NCBI GenBank assembly: GCA_948470475.1
Contig: OX419344.1
Span: 19,804,225-19,868,224 of the forward strand
Direction of reading: 5' to 3'
Origin: Galaxea fascicularis
Lineage: Eukaryota; Cnidaria; Anthozoa; Scleractinia; Euphylliidae
DNA: 64,000 nt
Part shown: one piece after another, positions 1-12,000 of the stretch
Layout: each line of letters begins with the position of its first letter
Numbering within the stretch: the first letter of the stretch is position 1
Translations under genes and position numbers: made by a program
The notes under the pieces: generated by a model
Told to the model about the DNA's origin: nothing
Database searches by the model: none
Seen by the model: only the letters and a program-made list of their open reading frames with translations

Positions 1-407
1 AACGAGAACGCCACAGCAATATCCAAGCAAAAAAGACATTATATATATGCCTTTCTTATCACTCAATTGATAGAAAGAACCCCTTTTGCTGACAATGGTT
101 GGCTGTGAGGCTATTAGCAACATTGACAAAAGCTTTATTAAGTTTGATTTGTAAGGATGGATTTTGTTTATCGAGAGTAGAAATTTTTGACAGTGTTTGT
201 CTATATGCTTTTAGCAGCACTGAGCAAACTAAATATTCAGTCGATTTACTGAAAATGGCTTGACACGCTATATCTTATAAACACGTCTGCTATTCGGATG
301 ATTGGGCCAAACTATATGCTTTTATAGAGGCTACAACTTGGTACATCAAACAATATCAGCAATAACATATACACCGATTTTCTCTCCAAAGGTACTGTCA
401 CACATAA
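1..407. other. AT-rich sequence without a recognised gene
   Basis: No reading frame, RNA gene or repeat that I recognise is present before the SINE that begins near position 408. Confidence 0.5.
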
Positions 408-684
408 GGCAGTGGTAAGAGTGCTCGCCTTCCACCAATGTGCGCATGCCCTGGGTTTGATTCCCGGAATCGGCGTCATATGTGGACTGAGTTTCTTGTT
501 TCTCTACTCTGCTCCGAGAAGTTTTTCTCCGGGTACTCCGGTTTTCCCCTCTCTCTCCAAAAATCAACATTGGATTTGATATAGTTTGATTTGAGAATTG
601 TAAAGAATTTAGAATTGGGATGATTTCGAATTGTAAGGAGCATTTGATCATATTCACATGCTAATTTGCCCCTAACAAGTAAAA

Positions 685-748
<64 letters not shown>

Positions 749-750
749 TG
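408..750 (+). mobile_element. tRNA-derived SINE, with (ATT)n tail
   Basis: The head looks like a tRNA with a pol III A-box-like stretch near 413-423 and a B-box-like GGTTTGATTCC at 454-464. A tRNA-unrelated body follows (gctccgagaagtttttctcc at about 511-530), and the element ends in an (ATT)n run at about 686-749. A second copy of the same family lies on the minus strand at about 41018-41220; the two share the head and the 'ctctgctccgag...gtactccggttttccc' body. The assignment to a SINE rests on this two-copy comparison and the pol III boxes. The exact 5' end is approximate. Confidence 0.75.
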
Positions 751-770
751 TTCCATATAAATGTCCATGG

Positions 771-2640
771 CCTATTTTACGACAGCGAAAACTGTTTGTA
801 TCGAGCGCATAATTTAGCCCTTATTTCTGCGTTCCTCTCGTTACATAACGATCGCGTTACAAAACTCATTCAATGAAATCTTCAAAAAAAAAACGATTAA
901 AATTATTTTATACAATAATCCTATTGCATTTTTTTTTAATATTTTAAAGATTATTTGTTTGCAACATCGGTAGTTTGGCTTTGATTACATTATTAACGAA
1001 CACAAAACGGACATCGAGTGTCAGTATAATACTGTGCCTAACCTATGTAATTTTTAACGTTTTTTTATCAACACAAAATTGTTTTTTGGATACAAAATGG
1101 CAGATGATGAACACCATTTGAACACAATATAAATCCAATCATTACAGTGACACAAATGTTCAACTGATACAAAGTAAGCATCGTAAAAATATTGCAAACG
1201 AATCAAATTAGTAGTATTCTAAACTAAGGACAAACTAATTTTACTGCCCACAACCTTTCTAAACAATGAACCTTTCAAACTGCACGTGTTTCATGTTTGG
1301 ATTTGGAGCTGATCTAGATAGTGTCTCTCTGTATCATTTTTTTCTAAGAATGTGACATGTTCTTGGGGAATCATTATGGTTGAATAAAATAAAAGAACGT
1401 ATTTTTTTTCAAAACAAAAGATAATCCTTGTTATTATTTTTATTTCATGTTTCTCGATCACTAATAAGAAATAACTTGAAATCAACTGCTTTGACAATTG
1501 TCCCGACCTTTTTTCTTTCTAAATTTTTTATAGCTTTATGAAACTTGTGTACACCCCATTTAGTTCTTATTAACTGAAGTTGTCACTTTGCTTGTCACAA
1601 ATCGGACACATAACCGTTTTTAATTAAAAAGATATAGAGTGATGACTAAACCACGTCCGCTTACTTTGTGTTCATTTTTGTTTAAGCCAAAGTGTGTTTT
1701 TTTTTTGTTTTCATTTATACCCTTTAAGTATGAATTAGATAGCAAAGTAGCATAGTTATGGTATTGTCATACCGCTGTTTTGTTCGTTTTTATTTTCACT
1801 CATTCATGTCTAATCATTCTCTGTTGCACTCACATATTCGCTCCTCATCCCATCAACCCATCAACTCACTATTCGTTCGTCCGCGGGGCACCATGCATGC
1901 TGTTATCTATTCTGTCATTGGTTTGTTGGTTCGCTCGATTCATGGGCAGGTTCGTTGCTTCGTTCGGTTCGTTGGTTTGCTCGGTTCGTTGGTTCGTTGG
2001 TTCGTTAGTTCGTTCATTCATTCATTCGTCGATATATCGATTCATCCGTCCTTCCGTAAGTCCGTCCGTTGCCAGAGAGCATTTGCTCCAATGTGTAACC
2101 CAAATAAGGTAGAAAAAAGGAATAGTAAATTCGCTTGACGTCAATCTTTCAAAAGAATTGCCTAATGCAAGGCTTGAGGCAAGGGAAACGCAAGCGAACA
2201 CGCAAGCTTGCTTTATTTATTTATTCTCTCAACCAGTGAGAGGCAAAAACAACCCAAAGTGCGTCTTGCGTGCTCGCATTTTCCCGCGCTTAGCGCCGGC
2301 TACATGTGATTGCTTCGAATTCAATGTCATCTATAGAGTGTTGAGGATACAAATTTGCTTTGTTGGGTCTGTGAAACAGATTCTGCATCCCTGGTAGTAA
2401 GAATATAAGCATTTTTAAAATACTGACCAATATGTATCTGAAATGTGATTTAACAAACGTTGCATGCAAGCTCGGACAATAATTAATATCGAGTTCTCCA
2501 AAGAGGAGTCGAACCTATGACCCAACTATTACTAATTACTAATTCGTACTACACTTTCGTTCATTTATCACGCTAGAAATTTACCATCTCACTCTCAGAA
2601 CTGTCTATCTATTCATACGGTTTCCTTTGAAAAAGCATCA
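771..2640. other. Intergenic AT-rich DNA, no gene seen
   Basis: Only short, uninformative frames occur. Poly-A and poly-T runs are common. The stretch at about 1860-2070 is a degenerate GGTTCGTT-type simple repeat and is listed separately. Confidence 0.5.
1860..2070. repeat. Degenerate ttcgttggttcg minisatellite
   Basis: Repeated 'gttcgttggttcg' and 'ttcattcattcgt' motifs run through this stretch, with the densest part at 1925-2060. The long plus-strand frames here (Ser/Phe/Arg/His-rich) come from the repeat and are not a gene. A short patch of the same motif occurs at about 32563-32600 inside a ZPR1 intron. Confidence 0.6.
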
Positions 2641-2759
2641 CAACCACTTATAATGACTTGAACTTTGACACTTTATTCCGATCATCTCCGCTCAAATGTT
2701 ATCTCTATTCACAACTACAACAAGAAATTTCAATTGATGATCGGCGAAGATCGACTTGC

Positions 2760-4522
2760 TTAGCTTATCGGAGAACAAGGTGCTGGGATCATGATGCCGG
2801 TTGCCCCTTTAATTCCAAACAGGAAATCTACCCACATGTACACATCTCCCACTTTTCCCATCTCTGACGAAAGGCACGAGGCAGACATCTCCTTGATGGT
2901 GTCTCCAGGTAAAACGTACGACCATACGTTGAGATTCGTCAAGGTTCCTTGGAAGGACTGATTGGCATCGAAGTTTGATCCCATCGAATCTTGTTCTTGC
3001 CCCACAGTCAATAAACCCCCGGATTTTATGGTGTATCCTTTCTTGAAATCCTTGCCGTGAGCACGCAAAGCTCCGTCCTTAAAAAACTGCCATGCGCCAT
3101 CGCTGTTTCTCCAAGTCGAGCATATGTGGTGCCATTGTCCATCATTGGCGGATTGCGATGTTCCCCTTTGAGAACAATCAATCAATTAGTGAATCAATCA
3201 TCGATACATTACATTATAATTAGCAGCAATAAAACAGTGTATATAATAATTAACAATTTCTAAAAGCCCGCTCAGTGGGCGAACATTTGGTAATACATAA
3301 GCAAGTAAAGATCAAGTAAAAATCAACGATAAAATCCACAAGGACGCAATCGTAGGCGCCATGACACCATGGCAGTTTATTCTAACCACTTTGAGCTTTA
3401 AAATGGCGTCATGGAGAAAGAATTGAAAGATATTAAGCCCTTTTTCTCAAGGCGGAAGGAGCTCACGAGAGGCAATCGTTTTCAATCCTTACCATCCTAA
3501 AGTCTTATTTATAATTTTCCTAAATTTGCAACGTATTCTAATTTTTAACAGAACTTAACCGTTGTTTTGGGTTTTCTTTGCATTCGCTTCCGACATTATT
3601 TTTAACTCCTCAAAGTAGCTATAGGTAGGCCTTGCCTTCTGTCATTTGCAATGTACAAATAGAAGTTTGAGTAATCATAGATGAGCAATTCATTATGCTG
3701 GTTTGCTACAGCGTAACTGAAAGCTGTTCCAGGGTTTGTGGCAGATGTCTTCATCCAGAAACACACGGTAAACTGAGTCAAGTTGCGCATGCCCCAAATG
3801 CCGGCGTAGTTGGAAACTCCTTTATTTGGGAAGTAAAGGGCGTAATCTGTTGATAGAAAGGAATGATGAATTACTGTGCGAATCCAAAAACCGTGAACAC
3901 CTTGATTAGATTTTGACATTTCCCATTGTATAGCAACCAATCAGAAGCGACACGAAACCACAAACCAATTACTGTTACTGTTTGCGGTTTAGTCTTCTCG
4001 CGCGTGATTGGCTTTTTACTTGAAATACAATAACATTCCAAAAATATTTCTGGTGTTCACATTTTCGGATATTCAAAGTGACGAACGCCGGAACACATGA
4101 AAGAAGAAACGGAGAGACAGAGGAAAGGAAAGTGAACGAGCCGCATGGAAGCAGGTATGTAGGCAGACAGGAAGGAAGGAAGAAAGCATGCAAAGAAGTA
4201 AAGACCCGATAGGATAGGCTTGGATTCTCAAACCAAGTGAATGGTCAAGAATCGAAACGGAGATTAAGATATTTCCTTATTTCTTTTCCGTCAGTTGAGT
4301 TCATCATGCATTACTGAGTGCCGTATCAGATACGTTGTAAGCACCAAATCGTTCAAATTCTTTTGTTCATAAGACATTTTCAAAATAATCCCCGTTGTCT
4401 TTAAGAAAAAATAAATAAATGCCTTAAAAAGGATACTGCTTACTCCCAAGAGTCGTTGAGTATCCATTCACATGACTGCAAAGAATCAGCCCAGTCCACA
4501 GACAAGCAAATAAACCCAACAT
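2760..4522 (-). CDS. Secreted single-domain pentraxin (3 exons, 231 aa)
   Basis: Minus-strand exons are 4522-4444, 3846-3636 and 3165-2760 (696 nt, phases 1 and 2, all joining in frame). Exon 1 encodes a signal peptide: MLGLFACLWTGLILCSHVNG, a hydrophobic core ending in small residues. The mature part is one pentraxin/LamG jelly roll. It has FTVCFWMKT and the HHICSTW pentraxin signature, whose two Cys would form the family disulphide, and the typical C-terminal run DFLFGIKGATGIMIPAPC. Such proteins are secreted, Ca-dependent pattern-recognition lectins; the ligand cannot be told from sequence. Intron 2 uses a GC donor (AGAAG/gcaagg). A minus-strand AATAAA lies at 2672-2677, 83 bp past the stop. 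A TATA-like ggtatata sits about 50 bp upstream of the ATG. No coiled coil is present, so it is the short type rather than a neuronal-pentraxin type. Confidence 0.85.
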
Positions 4523-5504
4523 GATTCACAGTAGCTCAATCTGAAAGAGAATCGAATATATACCAAAGAGGTCATCAATAATTCAGCGAGCTCCTTTTAA
4601 AGGCCCACGTTCAATCGATGTTTTAGGAATGTTACAGTTCAACCCTCAGTGAAAAACGAAACAGTTTATTTACAATTGTTCCCGATTAAAAACTTAGCCC
4701 TATGGGCCACAGGTCTTCTTTTCGGCCGCAGAAGATACAGACTTGTTAACAATGAGTAAAAAGGTGCAACAAACCTAAACAATTTACTTAAAGAATTTGC
4801 ACACCAACCTTTGGATGAGTCCTCGAGATATCCCGCGTTCCTTTCTCAGTGCCAAGACTGCTTTACGAAGAGAGCAGTAAACAATGGAAAGTGGACCTTT
4901 TAATTTGCCCAGTCCTGGTTTTATGCTTTGATTAGTTGTTTGCATTTGGTATTGACAATTGGTATTGAGTTTCAACTAAACTGATATTAATAAGCAAAGA
5001 ATATTGCCTTTTGGTTATTAATAATGAAAACTATTTGCTAATATGAATTTAAGCACAAGGACAACTACAAGACATTTTTCGACAGAACGTCTGTCTTAAT
5101 TTGCTGCTTTCGAGACCATTTGTTGACGCACTGAAAAGCATCCATGTAGATTTGACTGCGAAAAAGCTCATAAGAGTAATTAGCCCCATCCCTAGTCTCA
5201 GTCGAAATACAAGCGCATTCCTGACTATAGCGGGGTTTGCGCTCGCGAAAACTATTTCGTTTGTCCATTTTTGTCAAATCGACAGTGCCCACTAGTGCAG
5301 TTCCAATGTCAACGATAAAAAAAGATTAAAGTAAACATTTAATGTCCAGGGATAACGGGTAGCGAGTATTTAAATTAGTTTTAAAGAACAAATATCCATT
5401 GATTCGATCAAAGTCGCTGATCATCGGTAAAGAAATCGTGAAAAACACCAAGAGAATACCACAGTAGAAAATTACAATTTACAAAAAGACGTGCAAATAC
5501 AGCA

Positions 5505-5557
5505 CACCCTGCTAACAGAGCCTTTCGGAGTTTAAGAAAGGCTCTCTTAGCAGGGTG
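5505..5557. repeat. Near-perfect hairpin (22-bp arms)
   Basis: The left arm caccctgctaacagagcctt(tc) at 5505-5526 pairs with 5536-5557, with one mismatch and a 9-nt loop. It is probably the remnant of a foldback element. No pol III or splice context was seen. Confidence 0.7.
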
Positions 5558-8286
5558 ATACAGAAAGGCTTAGTAAGAAAATACCGTCCAAGGTCAGTAG
5601 CCAGTATTTGTTTAATTGGCAAATAAATAGCTATAGATCAAATGTTGTTCTCAGAGAACGAAAATCACCACAAATTTCTGGATGGTTTTCAAAATCTTCA
5701 AAGCTGTGCATCCCTGAATAACAAATTGGTGTTCAAGGCTGCAGAGATTTTAGGGGTTATACTAGTCTAAAAAATTTTCTAGTCTTTTGCGTGCTTCCCA
5801 TTCATCATGTTTTGTTGGCATTTTTTAATTGTTTGGCTATCATTGATCTGTGACTGAGTCCACGCTTGCTGTGGCATGTCCGTTTTATATTGTATGAAGA
5901 ACCACCAATCGCGTACCTCTAACTTTTAAACCGAAGCAATAATAAGGGTATAGTGAACCGGTAAATGGCTTCGGCCTCAACATGCGAACGGTGCGGTGTG
6001 GTGTCCAACTCCTTGATGATAGTTTTATGTTTAGGCCGAGTAAAAAAAAAATGTTTCTCGTCCGGAATTCTATAAAAAAAGAGAGCGGGCGGGCGGGCGG
6101 TTTTTTTTTGTTATTTATTATTTCCTATTGCATGCTTTCTTTACATTATTCACATTATTACCTTCCCCCAGGGATACGTTGGAGCTCTTAGGTCAAATAT
6201 TAATAAAACGAAACATCAGATATTGATTAAACACAAGTTTGTTTAATTTTGATGCACACAAAGGGTTAACAGTGAAAATTTACATTATTTTGGTGTGTAC
6301 ACAGGATGCGAACTTACAAAATAAATCCTGTAAGGTGATTGTCCTATCTACTACCGACCTTGCGTACCATGTCTTTAGTATTTTAGCCCGAGTACGAATA
6401 AGGACGCAGACAAACGCCATCTCTCTATTTTGAGATTTCTTTGTATGAGACAGAGGAGAACTAAGTACAAGATAAAAGTGACGCTTGTTGGTTTTTGCTC
6501 ATAAAAAATAATAAAAAAAGAGAGGCGGGGCTAAAAAATGAAGCGGGCGGGGACGGGAAACATGTTTTTTTTGTTTTTTTTTTTTTACTTGGCCTTATTA
6601 ACTCGTTGTGTATTAAAAGCTTTTATGAGCCGGTTTTAGCCAAAATTAAAACTAACAGCCACCCAAAAATAATTAAATTGTTCTGTTACCAAAATGTTTT
6701 ATTAGTATGTGTCAACAAAATTAACGATTTTATGTTGGTTAAGTAATGAAATTTTTTAACCTTCTGTCTAGACCTGCTTAAAAATAGAGTTTAATCTCAG
6801 TTTAGGAAAATTTATTTCCATGCGTTCAGAGACAAATGGGATGAGCCTGACCTTTGCAGTAAAAAAAAAAACGAACTGGCTAAAAATAACTGTCAGGATC
6901 AAATAAAGGGTCGCGCCGTAGACAAGTTTAATGTAAACGGGGAATAAGACTAATAACTATTTTTTTTTTTTATTTCTTCAGGGGGAAGAACTCTCCTTCA
7001 AATGGGTCGAGATTTTAAGTCAAAAATATATGCAGTGACGACCTGATGGGTTACAAAGGATTGGCGGCTTTCTTCGCTCGGCTTTGGGGTTACATCAGTT
7101 CAAGAAAAGATAGCGAAAGTTTAATTTCACTCGTTGAGATGACTCAGCGAATTCACTCCGGCTCCAAATTCTGACGTCGTGTCTACATATATCAGGATTA
7201 AGTGGACTTCTTCAAGCGTGCCACGTGCAGCTCGCTTAATTAGTTCATTGGCGACAACGAAAAAGAAGTTGCAAGACGAGGGGCATTATAACGTGTTTTC
7301 ACATGTTTCACATTTTTTTTTGCTTCAACAGAGTTTTAGTTGTTAGTTGAAGTTAGTTGTTGAATGAATGTTTTGCTCTCTATGAAACATTTTGGTCGAC
7401 TTTCAACGATGTCATCGACGTTTAGCTGCGAGTCTCAAACTGTTATATAATAAAATGTTAGACGTGTTATATAACAATGTTACACCGTTAAGTCTGGGCT
7501 TTAGATAACAATTCAAGACGTTTAGCCTGGGCTTAACTAACACACTTGTTTGATCAAGACTTGCGTTGCATTTAGCTCCAAAACAACAACAAACACATTG
7601 TTTTAAGAATAAAATGAATCAAGAACAATAAAAACACCCCCAACAACCAGGCCTCATCAAGGATATCCATTCGTAACATGCGTTGTAAGTTATCATATAT
7701 AATGAGGCTAATGAATCCTAGAAGTCAGTCTTACACAACTATGGTGGTTGCAACATGCTACTTATGGAGTGAGGTGTTCGCATCTTTGTCGTACAGTCTT
7801 AAGGCTGGTATTGATCAATAAGTTGACTTACTTCTAAAGCAAATAAAACTTGAAAGGAAACATGTAGATACTGTGACTAGGAAGAATACAATGCCGGACC
7901 AACCCAACACTCAGGGCATTAATAAATAACTGAGGAGAAGGTGCTACCTTTCTGATAACATCTACAAAAGGTTAGACTTTCTAGTCCTCTCTGATGAAGA
8001 CGACAAACCGTATGACCAGTCTCATAGCACTTGTTTTTAATAATCTGTGGGACGTTAAAGGACCCACACACAGATCGCAGAGTAGGGGACGTAGTCAGCC
8101 TGGCTGGAGTAGCTTCACTAAAAAGCAAATGCGACCACGATACATACACAGCTACTTGTCAGCTGCTGGTAACCTTATTAAATACTCAAATGCTACAGAA
8201 TGCCACAATGAGTTGATTAATGATCTAACACGGTTCCGGTACACTTGAAAATTGAGCCAACAAATTCACTTTGTATAGGTAATCAC

Positions 8287-8322
<36 letters not shown>

Positions 8323-8339
8323 TCGTAAATTTTTTCAAA

Positions 8340-8550
8340 GACCAACAACCTTCGGTAATCTTCGGAAGTGTTCGGGTGATCGTCGGAAATCGTCGGAAGC
8401 ATTCGGGTGACCTTCGGATGTGTTCGGTGATCTTCGGAAACCTTTGTGTGGTCTTCGGAAATCTTCGGAAGGTTTCGCACGATATTCGGCGATCTTCGAA
8501 ATACATCGGTTGGTCTTCAGAAGTCTTCGAGTCTTCGTTTTAACTTCGGA
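8340..8550. repeat. Degenerate cttcgga(a)-type minisatellite
   Basis: About 20 variants of 'cttcgga', 'gttcggt' and 'tcgtcgga' recur with loose 10-16 bp spacing. On the minus strand this gives repetitive frames rich in RRFPKITE-like words, which are repeat-derived. Confidence 0.65.
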
Positions 8551-8560
8551 AATCGTTGTA

Positions 8561-8620
8561 ATTTGCACTCGTGTTACACTTTTGCACTGGTGTTACACTT
8601 TTTTGCACTGGTGTTACACT
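8561..8620. repeat. Three tandem gcactggtgttacact units
   Basis: Three copies of a 20-23 bp unit (ttgcactcgtgttacact, then two of ttgcactggtgttacact) abut the previous minisatellite. They are followed by 'ctcagccaatcacaatcgag', a phrase typical of cnidarian foldback elements. Confidence 0.6.
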
Positions 8621-9052
8621 TAAACTGCACTGCTCTCAGCCAATCACAATCGAGTAATTTTTTCAAGTGTATTATTAGGTAACTAACAGTATAAAAATTC
8701 ATGAGTTCAATTAATTCATACAAGGCCTGAAACCAAGAGCATTTAATTTGTAGGAACTTCACCAACTTGCAGAACAACCCCACTTAGCTCATCACGAAGG
8801 ACAAGAACTTTGTCACGTCAAAACTTTCATGAAGTTGTATAAAAACCACACTGACAAACAACTTGGACCAAGCCTACTGGTTGTATTTCAGGTTTAAAAC
8901 AGCCTTAACTAACATTGGAAAATGACTAGCAAGATATGCCGCAACCTTGCCTGCAGGCCTCTAATATGCAATCATGTACACATACATTGTAAATGTACCA
9001 AATTTAATGGAATACCCTCGTACTAAAAAGGATTCTATAGTGCAAATAGCAG

Positions 9053-12000
9053 TCACCCAATGTTGAGGCCAAAACCAAACCGCGATTGACTCTTGGCATG
9101 ATTTACCATTCCGCTCAATACAAAGGTAAATGGCAAAGGGGGCAGTCTCTTTTCCATAAGGGCAGCTACAGTCCAGTTTGTGTCCACCATTCCTCGAAAG
9201 GTAATATTAGATTTGGGTACCTCTATCTGGTACCCCGCACTTACAGAACTATCGCGTGCTCTTGTGTTGTATTCATACTCAACACCAACTTTTACATTTT
9301 CATTGCCTTTGTGCCAATAACTCAAATGCCAGCCTGTTTGCCCAACAGTCGCAGCAGCTATCCACCTATCCGCAGTGTATCGGCCGGCGAGCGACATCAT
9401 TGCTGCTTCTTGAGAGCCATATTGGTAAAGCAACTCTCCTCCTATGTCAACATGTTGTGCCATTCTTTGAAGGTAATGAGCGACAAGGATGCCAGACCCA
9501 TTTATGATATCTATATTTGCTGCGGTGATACTTGCTGTAAAATCATGTCCTCTATATTCCGCATCACTTTGGACAAGAATCCAAACTGATTTTTGTGTCT
9601 ATAGACAAAAGAATGAAAATTTTGGTTTGATCACTGCAACAACAAACCTTTGTTTTGCAGTAATATTGTTTCGTTTATCTTTTCTTCTGCATTTCTATAA
9701 TTTTGTTGTTCTACAGTTACATGTTTAAGTGCATGTTCAAGGTTAGTGTAGTAGTCATAAAACAAAATAAATCCCATTGGCAGTGTGAGTTTACAATGAT
9801 GACAGATTGAAGGCATCAAAACCTGGTAAGAACATGAGTACATAAGTACATGGACAATTGTACGCAACGTGCTGCACTTGACATGTGAGTTGTGTGAATG
9901 ATGTTGTAACCACATTTTGACGTCCTCCATGTGTTATCAGAGGATGCAAGCATTGACAAAATGGAATCTATTAATTTTGTTTAATAATACCTTTCATTGT
10001 GCAATGTTAAGTAGCAAGGGTCCTGACCTTTTTGTAACACAAGATCACAGACTTTGTTTCTAAATCAACACACAGTCTCCTCAGTGATTATTTCTCACAT
10101 TCTCATGACTTGCATGCGGCAAGAAGAAATTACATTCCTTACCTGGATTATCATCTTTCCCCTGATACGGTCCGTAAACTGGTGAATCATTTGAGCATTT
10201 AGACTACCATTTGTATCTATGTCTCCCAGTAACACAGGAAAAGCCTGCCAAAATGATCATTGAAATGTAAGTCTTTTAGAAGGTAAACAGCATTCGTACA
10301 GATGATGGAGCTATCATTTTGTGCCCAAGTCTTGTACTGGCTTATTATTGATAGGCAAACAATTTTACACATGTACAGTGCAACCCCATTCATGCGGCCA
10401 CCATGGAGCCATGAAAATTTGGTTGCATTGACTGGGTGGTCAGATTACCTGGATTTTCCAATAGGAAAATAAGTGGGTTTTTGCAGTGTGGGCCACATAA
10501 AAGTGATTGTAATAATGGGGAGGTCATATGACCTGTTTACAGTCAGCCAACTTGCTGATGCCTGGCCCACAATGAAACCCCTGATGACTGAATACCAATC
10601 ACATTTTCACAGTACCTCATTAGGTCCCGTCTGCTTGTTTCCTACATAAGTGGCTCCAAAGTGGTAAGCACCAGGTCCCAATCCACTGAGCTGTAGGGTG
10701 TGACTAACTTGAAAATGATTGCTGAGGCCTTTGTTAATGACAAGTTTGCATCCCTCAAAAGGTTGAGGAAAACAATCTGCAATTCAAAAAAACAGGTTTA
10801 CTGATAACTCTGAACAATTTCTGAGTGACCAGCCCAAAATACATTGCCCTAGAAAAAAAATCCAAGCAGCAGCTAGTGTAGTCTCTTTTGCAGATGCTTT
10901 TTTAGCTCGTCACACAATCTTTGGGGAGGAAAGATTGTGTGACAAGACAAAAGAGCATCTGCAAAGGAGACTACACCTACATGTAGAGACTTTTTTGGAG
11001 ACTGGAAACTCCTGCCCACATCATTGAGAAATTTGGAAGAGTAAGGGTGGGCAGGAGCCCTGGGATAACATTACTATGGAATAAAAACCCACTTACAACT
11101 TGTAGAATTACCCATCAACAGAGTGGCTACATGATGCAAAATAACATTTCTCTACCGGAAATCATAGATTCCAGCTGTGTCTTGTGTCCAACCTTATATG
11201 TACTTCACAAATCAAATCTTAAACCCCTTGCTCCGGTGAACAGAAACTTGTTCCAAATGATAATTACACTGCCTGTAGTCATTAAAAAAACTATTCTGCT
11301 GAATACAGACAGAACAAGTTTCCACCTGTTTTTGTTTCTTTCTGTCTTTACTGTTTTGTGTTTTTTTTTTTTCGTGGAAATGGATAACAAACTTGATGAG
11401 GTTTCAATTTATTTTGTGCTCATGCATTTAATTATAGTAATACTCTATTAATATCGCGCTATTTCTATCGCTATCCAATTGCACTTTGCAATCTGAAACA
11501 TGAATAAAATGAACCAACTAATAAAATAACTAAGGTGTAAAGATCAAATATAAACCAAGAAAAATAGAACCTAGTGACCCAATTAACTAACTAACTACAG
11601 TGTAACTAACCAGCAGCAAATTATCTAGTAAAAAGCTTTCCTAAAAAGATGTCTTTAGATTGTGCTTGAATTGTGGTAAATTGTCGCTTGAACAGATTTT
11701 GAGTGGCAGTAAATTCCAAAGTTTAGCTGAGGCTACAGAACATCATCTTGAACCATATCTTGTAAGTTTCATGTAATCAATGTCAACAAAACAATGGCCA
11801 CTGATTGATCTTAAGTTGCGTCTGGGCGCATATTTTGTTATAAGATCACAGAGGTATGGTGGAGCTAAGCCGTTCAAGCATTTAAATGTCAATAAAAGAA
11901 CTAGAGAACCATGGCATTTGATGTGAGACAAGTTAGAAAGTAGGACCTCAGTCAACTCAAGCTTCCACTGACTTTGGCATTTAAGGTAAAGTGTAAGTCA

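Larger units (their letters stand above)
4523..9052. other. 4.5-kb intergenic region, repeats only
   Basis: I see no exon-like coding here. It holds a hairpin at 5505-5557, G-rich 'gggcgggcgg' patches near 6080-6110 and 6525-6555 within poly-T/poly-A surroundings, and a cluster of cttcgga-type and gcactggtgttacact repeats at 8340-8620. The frames present are short and lack recognisable motifs. Confidence 0.5.

Noticed and set aside
1758..2138. Overlapping plus-strand Ser/Phe/His-rich frames of 110-126 codons
   Set aside because: They follow the ttcgttggttcg simple repeat; no motif or splice context.
8225..8568. Minus-strand frames with repeated RRFPKITE-like words
   Set aside because: They come from the cttcgga minisatellite in three phases.
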